A stretch of DNA of 64,000 bases, taken from ECT2AJA-110-A sp035399845 (lineage in GTDB: Bacteria > Planctomycetota > Phycisphaerae > UBA1845 > UTPLA1). Below, in pieces: positions 1 through 9,455 of the stretch. Where the stretch lies: contig DAOPJV010000013.1 in NCBI GenBank assembly GCA_035399845.1, positions 60,794-124,793 of the forward strand, read 5' to 3'. Numbering within the stretch: the stretch's first letter is position 1; the number at the start of each line of letters is the position of its first letter. The translations under genes and the position numbers were made by a program. Below the pieces are notes generated by a model, which worked only from the letters and a program-made list of their open reading frames with translations, made no database searches and was not told the origin of the DNA.

Positions 1-308
1 CCATTGGGGACGCGGGAGCGCCGACGATCCGACTCCAATTCCACGAAATCAACAGGCGCCGGCGGACGATGTCGCTCGCCATTCGTCGTCGCGCCAACGG
101 CATCCGCCGAGGCCGTTGCGCCGTCGATCGCGCGTCGTCGCGACGCCGATTCCGTGACGGATCTGACGGCGCGCGATGTCGTCAAACCATCAAGCGCAGA
201 CGCGATTTCGCACAGCGTCCGACAATGCAATCAAACCGCGTGAAACCGCTCGGCGCCGGTCTGGCCAAGCCACTCCCGCCCCGTTATAACCACCCATCTT
301 ACAGCTGA
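1..308 (+). other. Left-edge stretch, possible tail of an upstream gene
   Basis: No recognisable gene. A plus-strand frame is open from the window edge to a TGA at 241-243, and its middle part has GC-rich third positions, so it could be the 3' end of a gene that starts outside the window. A second frame is open to a TGA at 306-308, directly before the nuoH GTG. Neither translation resembles another complex I subunit. It may equally be a leader region. Confidence 0.25.
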
Positions 309-2117
309 GTGGAAGAACACAGTCCCAGAGCGGAGACGCCAACAGTGGCCTCGATCACGCTTCCTTGGGTTGAGCGAAACCCCGAACGACTTTCCAGCCA
401 ACGACGCACGGCCCTATGGCTTCTGTATGGGCTCGCGTTCGTTTCCCTTCTCATCGGACTGGCGTCCTGGATGTGGCTCGCCCCCATGAGCGGCGTGTCG
501 CGCAACCTTGCCGACTGGAAAATTCCCTTCGTCCTGCTGCTGGCCATCGGTCCCCTCGTCGGGTTCGTGACGTTTCTGACGGCGGGACTTGTCGTTTCGT
601 TCTATCGACTTGTGGGCCGAATTCTGGCGGCGCCCTGGGTGGCGTTCATCATCTTCATCGGCGCAATCGTCGGCATCATCCTCCTCGTGTGGGTTCACGC
701 CGAAATCTTCGCCTTCGTTCACAGCTGGGATCAGTGGGACATCAAGCGCGGCGCCGACACGATTCCGGTCGTCGATATTCACTACGACTACAGCGTCCGC
801 GCGATCTACGAAAACGGCATCAAGGGCCAGAAGCTCCCGCTTCCGCTCGTCGGCGGTGTCTGCGTCGATGCGCCGGTCCTGTCGTACGTGCTGTGGCCGC
901 TTCAGTTCAAGATCGTTCGCGATCTCGTCGCCGTCGGCGGCATCATCGGATTTATCAGCATTGTCCCCGGCTTCGGCATCTGGTGGGAACGCAAGATCGC
1001 CGGCCGCATGCAGTCCCGCATGGGACCGATGCGAGCGGGTGGCTGGCATGGCTGGGCGCAGTCCGCGGCCGACGGCATCAAGCTGATCTTCAAGGAAGAC
1101 TATGTGCCACCGACGGGCGATGGCCTGTTGTTCCGGCTGGCGCCCTATTTCGCGCTGGTCCCGGCGATCTGCGCGTTCATCGCGCTGCCCTTTGCGGGGG
1201 CCTGGGTCTTCCGCGATCTGGATGTCGCGCTGCTCTTCATCCTGGCGATGCTGGGTGTGGAAGTCATGGGCGTCATCCTTGCCGGCTGGGCGAGCAACAA
1301 CAAGTGGTCCGTCTATGGCGCCATGCGTGAAGCGTGCCAGATGGTCTCCTACGAAATCCCGATGGGCATGGCCCTGCTGATTCCCGTCATGACGGCCGGT
1401 TCGCTGAACCTCGGCGCGATCGCCGAGGCGCAGGGCGGCGGCTTCTGGACGTGGTTCATCTTCAAGAACGTCTGGTGCTTTGCGGCGTTCTTCATCTACT
1501 ACTGCGCCGCCCTGGCGAGCTGCAAGCGGGCGCCGTTCGACCTGCCCGAGTCCGAGTCGGAACTCGTCGCCGGCTTCCTGACGGAATACAGCGGCTTCCG
1601 CTGGTCGCTCTTCTTCTTCGGTGAATACGCCGCGATGTTCGTCATCGCCGGTCTCGCGACGATCCTCTTCCTCGGCGGCTGGATGTCGCCCTTCCCGGCG
1701 GAATGGGCGGACAAGTTCATCAGCCCCGACACGAACTACTTCATCAAGTCGATCATTCGCGGCGTCGTCGCGGCGAACCCGCTGTGGTTCATCGCGAAGG
1801 CGACGTTCATGTTCTTCCTCCAGCTCTGGATTCGCTGGACGCTGCCGCGCATCCGCATCGACCAGGTCCTCTACGCCTGCGTTCAGGTCCTGCTCCCGAT
1901 GATGATGGCCGTGCTGCTGTGCAACACGCTCTGGATCCTGTTCGTCGACTACTACCAGGTCGGCTGGATGATGATGCTGGACAAGGTGATCAACTGGATC
2001 CTGGCGGGTCTGGGCGTGATCGTCACGATCGGCATGCTGGCGATCGCCTCCTTTGGCTATCGCCACAACAAGGCGCTCGTCGGCACGATGGCGGTCGACC
2101 AGTTGCCCGGCAAGTAA
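309..2117 (+). CDS. nuoH: NADH-quinone oxidoreductase subunit H, N-terminally extended
   Basis: Membrane subunit of respiratory complex I that forms the quinone chamber and joins the peripheral arm to the proton pumps. From about residue 205 the protein matches the family: WWERKIAGRMQSRMGP near 224-239, DGIKLIFKED near 255-264 and ESELVAGFLTEYSGF near 415-428. At 602 residues it is far longer than the usual 330-430. The extra N-terminal part, about 200 residues, has three hydrophobic segments (about 35-58, 72-98, 108-130) and then a polar stretch before the first family helix. The start is a GTG at 309 without a clear Shine-Dalgarno, so a later start is possible, but the hydrophobic segments are in frame with the core. 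It heads the nuoHJKLMN run; no nuoI follows it. Confidence 0.93.
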   Translation: MEEHSPRAETPTVASITLPWVERNPERLSSQRRTALWLLYGLAFVSLLIGLASWMWLAPMSGVSRNLADWKIPFVLLLAIGPLVGFVTFLTAGLVVSFYRLVGRILAAPWVAFIIFIGAIVGIILLVWVHAEIFAFVHSWDQWDIKRGADTIPVVDIHYDYSVRAIYENGIKGQKLPLPLVGGVCVDAPVLSYVLWPLQFKIVRDLVAVGGIIGFISIVPGFGIWWERKIAGRMQSRMGPMRAGGWHGWAQSAADGIKLIFKEDYVPPTGDGLLFRLAPYFALVPAICAFIALPFAGAWVFRDLDVALLFILAMLGVEVMGVILAGWASNNKWSVYGAMREACQMVSYEIPMGMALLIPVMTAGSLNLGAIAEAQGGGFWTWFIFKNVWCFAAFFIYYCAALASCKRAPFDLPESESELVAGFLTEYSGFRWSLFFFGEYAAMFVIAGLATILFLGGWMSPFPAEWADKFISPDTNYFIKSIIRGVVAANPLWFIAKATFMFFLQLWIRWTLPRIRIDQVLYACVQVLLPMMMAVLLCNTLWILFVDYYQVGWMMMLDKVINWILAGLGVIVTIGMLAIASFGYRHNKALVGTMAVDQLPGK

Positions 2118-2204
2118 GACGTTAGTTCGCCGCCTCCCCGACGGGGGCGGCGCCAACCCACGCGACGCCGCCCGACGCGAGGCGCCGCCGACGGTCGAAC
2201 GACA

Positions 2205-2702
2205 ATGGAAGACATCGCTTTCTATATCTTCGCCGGCGTCTCGCTCTTCAGCGCGCTGGTGATCGTGTTCTCGAAGAGCGTCATTCGCGCCGCCGTGGGC
2301 CTTTTGGGCACGCTCGGCGGTGTCGCCTGCCTCTACTTCCTGGCGGACGCCAACCTGCTCGGCGCGATCCAGCTGATCGTCTATGCCGGCGGCACGCTGA
2401 TCCTGATCGTCTTCGGCATCATGCTGACAAGCCAGTCGCCGTGGGCGGCCTTCCAGCCGACGAAGTTCCAGGCGATCGCCGCAACGATCATCGGTCTCAT
2501 TCTCGCGACGGGCATCATCCGCCTCGTCACGATGGCCCCCTGGAAGTCCCGCGCCGCCGAGAAGCTGCTGACGCAGTCGCCGGCCGTGAAAGACGTCGGC
2601 GAATCCCTGCTGACGACGTACCTCGTGCCGTTTGAAGTCGCGAGCGTCCTGCTGCTCGTCGTCATGATCGGCGCCGCCTATTTGGCGCGAACGGAGAAGT
2701 AA
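2205..2702 (+). CDS. nuoJ: NADH-quinone oxidoreductase subunit J
   Basis: Small hydrophobic complex I subunit of the membrane arm (165 residues, normal for the family). The family segment with helix 3 is visible as LLGAIQLIVYAGGTLILIVF near residues 51-70. Five hydrophobic segments can be counted; the loop between helices 4 and 5 (about 113-137) is charged. It follows nuoH after an 87-bp GC-rich spacer that contains an imperfect hairpin, and sits 5 bp before nuoK, so J and K are clearly co-transcribed. In most bacteria nuoI lies between H and J; the spacer here is far too short to hold it. Confidence 0.92.
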   Translation: MEDIAFYIFAGVSLFSALVIVFSKSVIRAAVGLLGTLGGVACLYFLADANLLGAIQLIVYAGGTLILIVFGIMLTSQSPWAAFQPTKFQAIAATIIGLILATGIIRLVTMAPWKSRAAEKLLTQSPAVKDVGESLLTTYLVPFEVASVLLLVVMIGAAYLARTEK

Positions 2703-2707
2703 GCCCA

Positions 2708-3022
2708 ATGCTCGCAGAGATTGGCCTCCAGCATTACCTCGTCCTCTCGGCGTTGATCTTCTCGCTCGGCGTGCTCTGCATGGCCACGAAGCGAAACGCC
2801 ATCGGTATCCTGATCGGCGTCGAGCTGGTCCTGAATTCCGCGAATATCAACCTCGTCGGGTTTTCGAAGTACCAGACGGGTCAGCTCGACGGTCATGTCG
2901 TGGCCGTCTTCGTGATCCTGCTGGCCGCGGCGGAGGCCGCCCTGGCGATCGCGATCTTCATGAACTTCTACAACAACGTCCGCACGATCGACGTCGATCG
3001 CGGTGACGAACTGCGCGGCTGA
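2708..3022 (+). CDS. nuoK: NADH-quinone oxidoreductase subunit K
   Basis: Complex I membrane-arm subunit of the MnhC/MrpC type, 104 residues, three transmembrane helices. The family signature is clear: LIGVELVLNSANINLVGF near residues 37-54, including the conserved helix-2 glutamate (in GVEL), and a third helix rich in AAAEAALAIAIF with the second conserved glutamate. Together these form part of the proton path along the membrane arm. ATG start 5 bp after nuoJ; nuoL follows after 62 bp. Confidence 0.95.
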   Translation: MLAEIGLQHYLVLSALIFSLGVLCMATKRNAIGILIGVELVLNSANINLVGFSKYQTGQLDGHVVAVFVILLAAAEAALAIAIFMNFYNNVRTIDVDRGDELRG

Positions 3023-3084
3023 TAGTCCCGATGGTCCCGAACCGGCGATTCGACTGAATCCGCCGGCGATTCACAGAACGCGTC

Positions 3085-5545
3085 ATGAACCACACGTTTG
3101 AAATCTGTCTCGCCCTCGGCGTCGTGATCCCGCTGATCAGCTTTACGATCCTGGCCTTCTTCGGATCGAAGCCGCCCTTCGGCAAGCCGCTCGCCGGCTG
3201 GTTCGCCTTCGGCGCGATCGCCCTCAGCTGCGTCCTGTCGTCGTATGTCCTGATCAGCTGGGTCGGCCTCTCCGCCGAAGCGCAGGCGGGCCTGACGGCC
3301 AACGCCTTCCGCTATCACTGGGCGGACTTCGGAAACATCGCCATCGACGTCGGCGTCAAACTGGATTCGCTCACGATCATCATGTACTTCATGGTGACCT
3401 TCATCGCGAGCTGGATCCACTTCTTCAGCATCGGTTACATGGCCGGCCACAGCGACGAAGTCGGCGGACAGGTGAAGTTCCATCGGTTCTTCGCCTACCT
3501 CGGCCTCTTCTGCTTCAGTATGCTCGGCCTCGTCATCAGCAGCAGCCTGCTGTTCCTCTTCATCTTCTGGGAACTCGTCGGTCTCTGCTCCTACCTGCTG
3601 ATCGGCTTCTACTTCGATAAGAAGTACGCCTCCAACGCCTCCATGAAGGCGTTCATCACGAACCGCGTGGGCGACTTCGGCTTCATCGTCGGTCTCGCCC
3701 TGGTCGTGCTTTACACGCACACGTTCGATCTCGATCAGGCCGCCGCCGTTTTCCGCGACCAGTTCGCGGCCGGCACAGGCATCTTTGCTGATACGATCAA
3801 CCTGTTCGGCTGGCATGTGTCCGGCATGACACTCGCCACGCTCATGGGCATCGGTCTGTTCTGCGGCGCCATGGGCAAGAGCGCCCAGTTCCCGCTGCAC
3901 GTCTGGCTGCCGGACGCCATGGCCGGCCCGACGCCCGTATCCGCCCTCATCCACGCCGCCACGATGGTCGCGGCGGGCGTCTATCTCGTCGCCCGCGTCT
4001 TCCGACTGCTGACGCCCGACGCTCAGCTCTTCATCGCCGTCATCGGCTGCATCACGCTGACGATGACCGCGTTGATCGCCATCGTTCAGACGGATATCAA
4101 GAAGGTCCTCGCCTACTCGACACTCAGCCAGCTCGGTTACATGGTCTTCGGCATGGGTGTCGGCGCCTGGACGGCGGCCCTGTTCCACCTCATGACCCAC
4201 GCCTTCTTCAAGGCGATGATGTTCCTCGGCTCCGGCCAGGTCATCGAGGGCTGCCATCACGAGCAGAACATCATGAAGATGGGCGGTCTCCGCAAGAAGA
4301 TGCCCGTCACATGCTGGACATTCTTCATCGGCGTCCTCGCCATCGCCGGCTTCGGTCTGCCGGGCGTCGAGATCGGCCATTTCAAGTTCGGTCTCGGCGG
4401 CTTCTTCAGCAAGGACGAGATCCTCGCCGTCGCCTACGATCGCGCCTTTAACCCCTACGAATCGCACGAGGATGGCGCCGCGCATGACGCCGGCGCCCCG
4501 CATGGCGACAAGAACGAACACGCTGCGCCCGCCCACGGGGGCGGTCACGCCACGGCGTCGCACGACGATGGCGTTCAGCTTGCCAGCGCCGGCTCGAATG
4601 CGGCCAGCCTGATGGCGGCGCAGTCGGCGCTCGCCAGCTCGGAATCCGGCGAGCATCACGCCGAGCGCGGATCGCCGGAGAAGATGGCCATCGCGGGCAA
4701 CATTCCGCAACTGCCGAAGTGGCTGTTCTGGCTGCCGATCGCAATCGCCTACGTCACGCCGTTCTACATGATGCGCTGCTGGTGGCTCACATTCATGGGC
4801 GAGCCGCGCGATCATCATGTGTACGATCACGCCCACGAGTCGAAGCTGATGTACATCCCGCTCGTGGTCCTGGCCGTCGGCACCGTCTTCTGCAGCTACG
4901 CGCTCTTCCGCCCGATGATCGCCGGCGCCAGCGGCGTCGCGGCCAACGCGCCGATCATCGTCGCCGTTGACGGCGAAGCGCACGCGTGGACTGAGACGCC
5001 GGGCCAGGCGATGCTCACGCTCACGCATACCGCCGGCTGGGCGAACCCGCATTACGCGCTCGTCTTCATCGTCGGCTTCTCCTGGATCATCGGCATGGGT
5101 CTGGCGGCCGCCCTCTACGCGAAGGGACCGCGGCTGGCCGGCAGGATCAAGGACGGCGTCCCCGGTTTCGCGATGCTGCACAAGGCGCTCGACAACCGGC
5201 TCTACATCGACGCGTTCTACGACAAGGCCTTCGTGGAGGGTACCAAGGTACTCGGCCGCATGTGGGCCTTCTTCGACACGTACGTCATCGACACGATCGT
5301 CGACCTCTGTGGTCACGCCGCTCGCGGTATCGGCGTCTTCGTCGGCCGCCAGCTCGACATGGCCGTCGAGCAGGGCGACAAGGGTCTCGTCGACAATATT
5401 GCCAACGCCCTCGGCTGGATCGCGTACATGACCGGCACGGGGCTGCAGCGACCTCAGAATGGTCGCATTCGAACGTATGTGCTGCTGACGGCCGGCGCCG
5501 CGGGGATTGTCCTGCTCGTCGTCCTGTTCTGGCCGCACGCAAGCG
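3085..5545 (+). CDS. nuoL: NADH-quinone oxidoreductase subunit L (3' end lost in gap)
   Basis: Distal antiporter-like proton-pumping subunit of complex I. Visible family features: WELVGLCSYLLIGFYF near residues 155-170 with its conserved glutamate, and HVWLPDAMAGPTPVSALIHA near 272-291, followed by HAATMVAAGVYL. About 820 residues are readable; the frame then runs into a 100-N assembly gap, and the last readable residues (RIRTYVLLTAGAAGIVLL) look like the usual C-terminal helix, so little should be missing. Residues about 461-533 form a His-, Ala- and Gly-rich hydrophilic insertion that is unusual for the family. It lies between nuoK and nuoM in the same operon. Confidence 0.93.
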
Positions 5546-5645
5546 NNNNNNNNNNNNNNNNNNNNNNNNNNNNNNNNNNNNNNNNNNNNNNNNNNNNNNN
5601 NNNNNNNNNNNNNNNNNNNNNNNNNNNNNNNNNNNNNNNNNNNNN
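5546..5645. other. Assembly gap (100 N)
   Basis: Exactly one hundred N characters, a common convention for a scaffold gap of unknown length. It swallows the stop codon of nuoL. Directly after it lies a short GC-rich hairpin (arms CGAGCC and GGCTCG, about 5653-5668), which may be part of a structure that broke the assembly. Confidence 0.99.
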
Positions 5646-5759
5646 ATTGAACGCGAGCCCCGCGGCTCGAAGTGACAACAGGGAATCACGGCGCCGCATT
5701 GGCCACGGAACAGGGCCAGACGGCGCCAGAAGTGAATTGACTCTCAGGAGAATCCGAAC

Positions 5760-7358
5760 GTGGATGCTTCGCTCATTCTGAATCTGGTAATCTTCGGACC
5801 CCTTATCGGCATGGTCCTCGTCCTCCTCGCGCCCGCCGACAAGGCAAAGCACATCACGTGGGCGACGACGTTCATCGTCCTGCTCCTGTCGCTGACGCTC
5901 TTCCCGCCGTTCCTCAACGGCAGCGCCTTCGACGGCGGCTACGGCGAGAACATGCAGGCCGTGACGCAGCACGACTGGATCAACGTCGTCGGTCTGAAGA
6001 TCCAGTACTACATCGGCATGGACGGCATGAGCTTCCCGCTCATCATCCTGACGACGCTGGTCATGTGGCTCGCCGCCTGGACGAGCTGGAACTTCGACAC
6101 GTGGAAGGTCAACAAGGGCGCCAAGGGCTACTTCGCCCTGTTCCTGTTGCTGGAAACGGGCGTGCTCGGCACGTTCGCGGCCCTCGACTTCTTCCTGTTC
6201 TACATCTTCTGGGAACTGATGCTGCTGCCGATGTACTTCCTCATCGGTGTCTGGGGCGGCGCCAAGAAGGAATACGCCGCGATCAAGTTCTTCATCTACA
6301 CGCTGGCGGGCTCCGTTCTGATGCTGGTCGCCCTGCTGGCCATGTACTACAGCAGCGCCGACGCCACGGGCACAGGCACGTTCAACCTGATCAGCTACGC
6401 GACGATCGACGCCATCAAGGCCAACTTCAACGATCCGGCCCACCTGTTCCTCGGCTGGAACTTCGGGAAGGTGATGTTCATCTTCCTCTTCATCGGGTTC
6501 ATGATTAAGGTCCCGCTCTTCCCGTTCCACACGTGGTTGCCCCTGGCCCACGTCGAGGCGCCGACGCCGATCTCGATGATCCTGGCGGGCGTGCTGCTCA
6601 AGCTTGGCGCCTACGGCTTCCTGCGCGTCTGCTACCCGATCTTCCCCGAGGCGGCGACACAACTCGCCTTCCTCATCGCGACGCTCGGCGTGATCAATAT
6701 CATCTACGGCGCCTTCTGCTGCCTGGCCCAGACGGACTTCAAGCGGCTCGTCGCCTACAGCTCCATCAGCCACATGGGCTATGTCGTCCTCGGTATCGCC
6801 GTCATGACGACGACGGGTTTCCAGGGCGCCATGTTCCAGATCCTGGCCCACGGCATTTCCAGCCCGATGTGCTTTTTCCTGGTCGGCGTGATTTACGATC
6901 GCGCCCATCATCGCGAGATCAATCGCTTCGGCGGTCTGTGGCTCCAGATGCCGAAGTACGGCTCGCTGGCCACGCTCGGCTTCTTCGCCTCGCTCGGCCT
7001 GCCGGGCCTCTGCGGTTTCATTGGTGAGGCCTGGGTCCTGCTGGGCACGTTCAACGCCGACTTCGCCTGGGCCAAGCCCATGGCCGTTGTCGCGGCGTTC
7101 GGTGTCGTGCTCACGGCCGGCTACATCCTTTGGATGATTCAGCGTGTTTACCTCGGCCCCGAGCGCGACGAGTACAAGGGCTATCCCGACGTGACGGCCC
7201 GCGAAGTCGGCATCCTGACGCCGATGGCCATCCTCGCGATCTTCATGGGAATTCTGCCGGGCTACACGTTCCAGTTGATGAACGGCACGCTGGACAGTGT
7301 GCTGCAGGCAATGGGCGTTGCGGGCAAGGCCATCGCCGCCGCGACGATCGGAGGCTGA
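5760..7358 (+). CDS. nuoM: NADH-quinone oxidoreductase subunit M
   Basis: Antiporter-like proton-pumping subunit of complex I, 532 residues, about fourteen hydrophobic segments. Family motifs: FYIFWELMLLPMYFLIGVWG near residues 149-168 with the conserved glutamate, and FHTWLPLAHVEAPTPISMIL near 260-279, followed by the GVLLKLGAYGFLR helix. The start is GTG at 5760, preceded by AGGAG at 5746-5750 with a 9-nt spacer; this is better supported than any later ATG. The 114 bp between the gap and this start hold a short hairpin and the ribosome binding site. nuoN follows 7 bp after the stop. Confidence 0.95.
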   Translation: MDASLILNLVIFGPLIGMVLVLLAPADKAKHITWATTFIVLLLSLTLFPPFLNGSAFDGGYGENMQAVTQHDWINVVGLKIQYYIGMDGMSFPLIILTTLVMWLAAWTSWNFDTWKVNKGAKGYFALFLLLETGVLGTFAALDFFLFYIFWELMLLPMYFLIGVWGGAKKEYAAIKFFIYTLAGSVLMLVALLAMYYSSADATGTGTFNLISYATIDAIKANFNDPAHLFLGWNFGKVMFIFLFIGFMIKVPLFPFHTWLPLAHVEAPTPISMILAGVLLKLGAYGFLRVCYPIFPEAATQLAFLIATLGVINIIYGAFCCLAQTDFKRLVAYSSISHMGYVVLGIAVMTTTGFQGAMFQILAHGISSPMCFFLVGVIYDRAHHREINRFGGLWLQMPKYGSLATLGFFASLGLPGLCGFIGEAWVLLGTFNADFAWAKPMAVVAAFGVVLTAGYILWMIQRVYLGPERDEYKGYPDVTAREVGILTPMAILAIFMGILPGYTFQLMNGTLDSVLQAMGVAGKAIAAATIGG

Positions 7359-7365
7359 CGCGCAG

Positions 7366-8985
7366 ATGCCGCAATCGATTCTTGCCAGTATGTGGATGCC
7401 GTCGGCCGATGAGCTCGCTCAGCTCGCGCCGCTCTTCGCCCTCGTCGGCGTGATTGTCACGCTCCTGTTGGGCGCCATGTTCACGAACCGCAATCGCAAC
7501 GTGGCCGCGTCCATCGTGACGATCGGCGCCATTGCGACGGGCATGCTCGCGTTCCGCCGCCTTCAGAGCGGCGCCCCGAGCTGGGCCGGCTTCGACCCGA
7601 CGGGCATGGGCCCCATGCTCATCTCGGACACGTTCAGCCAGTTCTTCATTGTGCTCGCCTGCGTGTTCATGCTCATCGTCACGTCGATGTGGTGGCTCGG
7701 CCAGAAGAGCGATCTGCCTGACAGCGAAGTCCATCGACACGACGCGACGGAGTTCTTCGTCCTCTTCGTCGGCAGCGCCTTCGGCATGTCGCTGATGGTC
7801 AGCACGACGAACCTGCTGATGATCATCCTCGCCGTCGAAATGGCCTCGCTGCCGTCCTACGGCATCACGGCCTTCCGCAAGAAGAACCGTGTCGCAGCCG
7901 AAGGCGCCCTGAAGTACGTGCTCTTCGGCGCGATCACCAGCGCCATCATGATCTACGGCGCGTCGCTCCTCTACGGTTACTTCGGCACGCTCGATCTCGC
8001 CCGGATCGGCGAGAAGATCGCGGCGGAATGGACCGGCGGCGCGACGACGTCCACGATCTTCGTGAGCGTTGCGCTCTTCGCCTTCATGATCGGCATCGCC
8101 TTCAAGGTGTCGGCCGTGCCCTTCCACTTCTGGTGTCCGGACGTCTTCCAGGGCGCCTCGATCGAAGTCACGACCTGGCTGAGCGTCGCGAGCAAGGCGG
8201 CGGGCCTCGGCCTGATGCTCCGCGTTCTGTCCGTCATCCTCTGCTCCCCCGCGACCTTCCCCGTGGAGGCCCTCTCCTACGTGTCGTGGACGATCGCGAT
8301 CATGGCGGCCGTGACGTGCACCGTCGGCAACCTCGCCGCCTATCGGCAGATGAACCTCAAGCGACTGCTCGCCTACAGCTCGATCGCCCATGCGGGCTAC
8401 ATGCTGATGGCCGTCGCCATTCTCTGGCGGCCCGATGACGCCGGCGCGGGCCTCGCCCATCCGGCGTTCAGCGCCGTCGTCTCCTACATCGTCATGTACC
8501 TGCTGATGAACGCCGGCGCGTTCTTTGTCATCGCCATGGTCTACTGGGCCACGGGCAGTGAATCGATCACGGCCATGAACGGTCTGATCCGCCGCAGCCC
8601 GATGCTGGCGATCTGCATGGCGATCATTCTCTTCAGCCTGATCGGCATGCCTCCGCTCGGCGGCTTCTACGCGAAGTTCTACCTGCTGTCCGCCGTCTGG
8701 TCCGCCGGCCTCGAGTGGCTCGTCATCGTCGCCGTGCTCAACACGCTGCTCAGCCTTTATTACTACGCCCGGATCGTCCGCGCGATGATCCTCACGGACG
8801 ATGGTCTGCCCGAGTTCGCGGCGCCGATGTCGGGACAGCTGGTCGTCGCCGTCTGCACGCTCGCGATCCTGCTGACGGGAACGTTCTACGCACAGACGCT
8901 GAAGAATGTCGGTGACAACAACGCGAAGGGCCTGTACGCCGTCGTCAAGACGGACGCCGCCGCCCGGACCGCCAGCGCCGAATAA
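7366..8985 (+). CDS. nuoN: NADH-quinone oxidoreductase subunit N
   Basis: Third antiporter-like subunit of the complex I membrane arm, 539 residues. Motifs: FKVSAVPFHFWCPDVFQGA near residues 246-264, LLAYSSIAHAGYML near 336-349, and a conserved LIGMPPLGGFYAKFYL stretch near 425-440. The frame is open upstream to 7297, inside nuoM, but the ATG at 7366 has GGAGG at 7350-7354 at proper distance and starts just after the nuoM stop, so I take it as the start. It ends the nuo run in this window. Confidence 0.94.
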   Translation: MPQSILASMWMPSADELAQLAPLFALVGVIVTLLLGAMFTNRNRNVAASIVTIGAIATGMLAFRRLQSGAPSWAGFDPTGMGPMLISDTFSQFFIVLACVFMLIVTSMWWLGQKSDLPDSEVHRHDATEFFVLFVGSAFGMSLMVSTTNLLMIILAVEMASLPSYGITAFRKKNRVAAEGALKYVLFGAITSAIMIYGASLLYGYFGTLDLARIGEKIAAEWTGGATTSTIFVSVALFAFMIGIAFKVSAVPFHFWCPDVFQGASIEVTTWLSVASKAAGLGLMLRVLSVILCSPATFPVEALSYVSWTIAIMAAVTCTVGNLAAYRQMNLKRLLAYSSIAHAGYMLMAVAILWRPDDAGAGLAHPAFSAVVSYIVMYLLMNAGAFFVIAMVYWATGSESITAMNGLIRRSPMLAICMAIILFSLIGMPPLGGFYAKFYLLSAVWSAGLEWLVIVAVLNTLLSLYYYARIVRAMILTDDGLPEFAAPMSGQLVVAVCTLAILLTGTFYAQTLKNVGDNNAKGLYAVVKTDAAARTASAE

Positions 8986-9029
8986 ACACGATTGTCGACT
9001 CCGCGCCGACGCAACCAGGAAGAAAGAAG

Positions 9030-9455
9030 ATGGCCGCTCATTCCGTCATCGACACGCTCAACACGCTTCTCGCCGCCGAGTACGCGAGCATTCTGCCGCG
9101 CCTTCGACAGACCGACCCGTTTGTCACGCTGGACGCCGCCGAGGATCGCGAGACCGCCTACGGTCTCGTCCAGGACTCCGAGCGCCACGAACGGGCCCTC
9201 GTCGATCTGGTCATGGACCTCCGCGGGGCGCCGGCGCCCGTCGCCTACGACATCGACACGACGAGCTATCACTACGTCACGCTCGAATATCTCATGCCCC
9301 AGATCATCCAGAGTGTGCGAACCCTGATCGCGACCTACAACGCCGCCGGCACGACCGGCCTGCGCCGCGCAGACGCCCTGATCTCGCAGCATGTGATTGA
9401 CTACGACGCCCGCCTGAAGGCGCTCGAGAAGATGCACGCCAACCTCGTCGCCTGA
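9030..9455 (+). CDS. Small ferritin-like four-helix protein, putative
   Basis: 141 residues, soluble, almost entirely helical by composition, with no signal peptide. Helix 1 carries AAEYASILPRL and helix 2 carries DSERHERALVDLVMDL, an E-x2-H-type spacing as in ferritin-like di-iron or bacterioferritin-related proteins; a third helix carries EYLMPQII and the fourth ends KALEKMHANL. This suggests a ferritin-like or DUF2383-type bundle, but I cannot confirm a full metal site. AGGA at 9017-9020 precedes the ATG. It starts 44 bp after nuoN on the same strand and is probably co-transcribed with the nuo genes. It could instead be an unrelated helical bundle. Confidence 0.6.
   Translation: MAAHSVIDTLNTLLAAEYASILPRLRQTDPFVTLDAAEDRETAYGLVQDSERHERALVDLVMDLRGAPAPVAYDIDTTSYHYVTLEYLMPQIIQSVRTLIATYNAAGTTGLRRADALISQHVIDYDARLKALEKMHANLVA

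Noticed and set aside
414..2708. A 764-codon open frame on the minus strand opposite nuoH and nuoJ
   Set aside because: Highly charged, low-complexity translation (Asp, Arg, Glu, Gln runs) typical of the antisense of GC-rich genes; the plus strand holds clear complex I subunits.
2968..5538. An 856-codon open frame opposite nuoL
   Set aside because: Same kind of antisense shadow; no domain, no ribosome binding site, and fully covered by nuoL.
5646..5781. Continuation of the nuoL frame through the N gap into the start of nuoM
   Set aside because: N bases translate to unknown residues; the sequence after the gap does not resemble the NuoL end, and nuoM has its own start and binding site at 5760.
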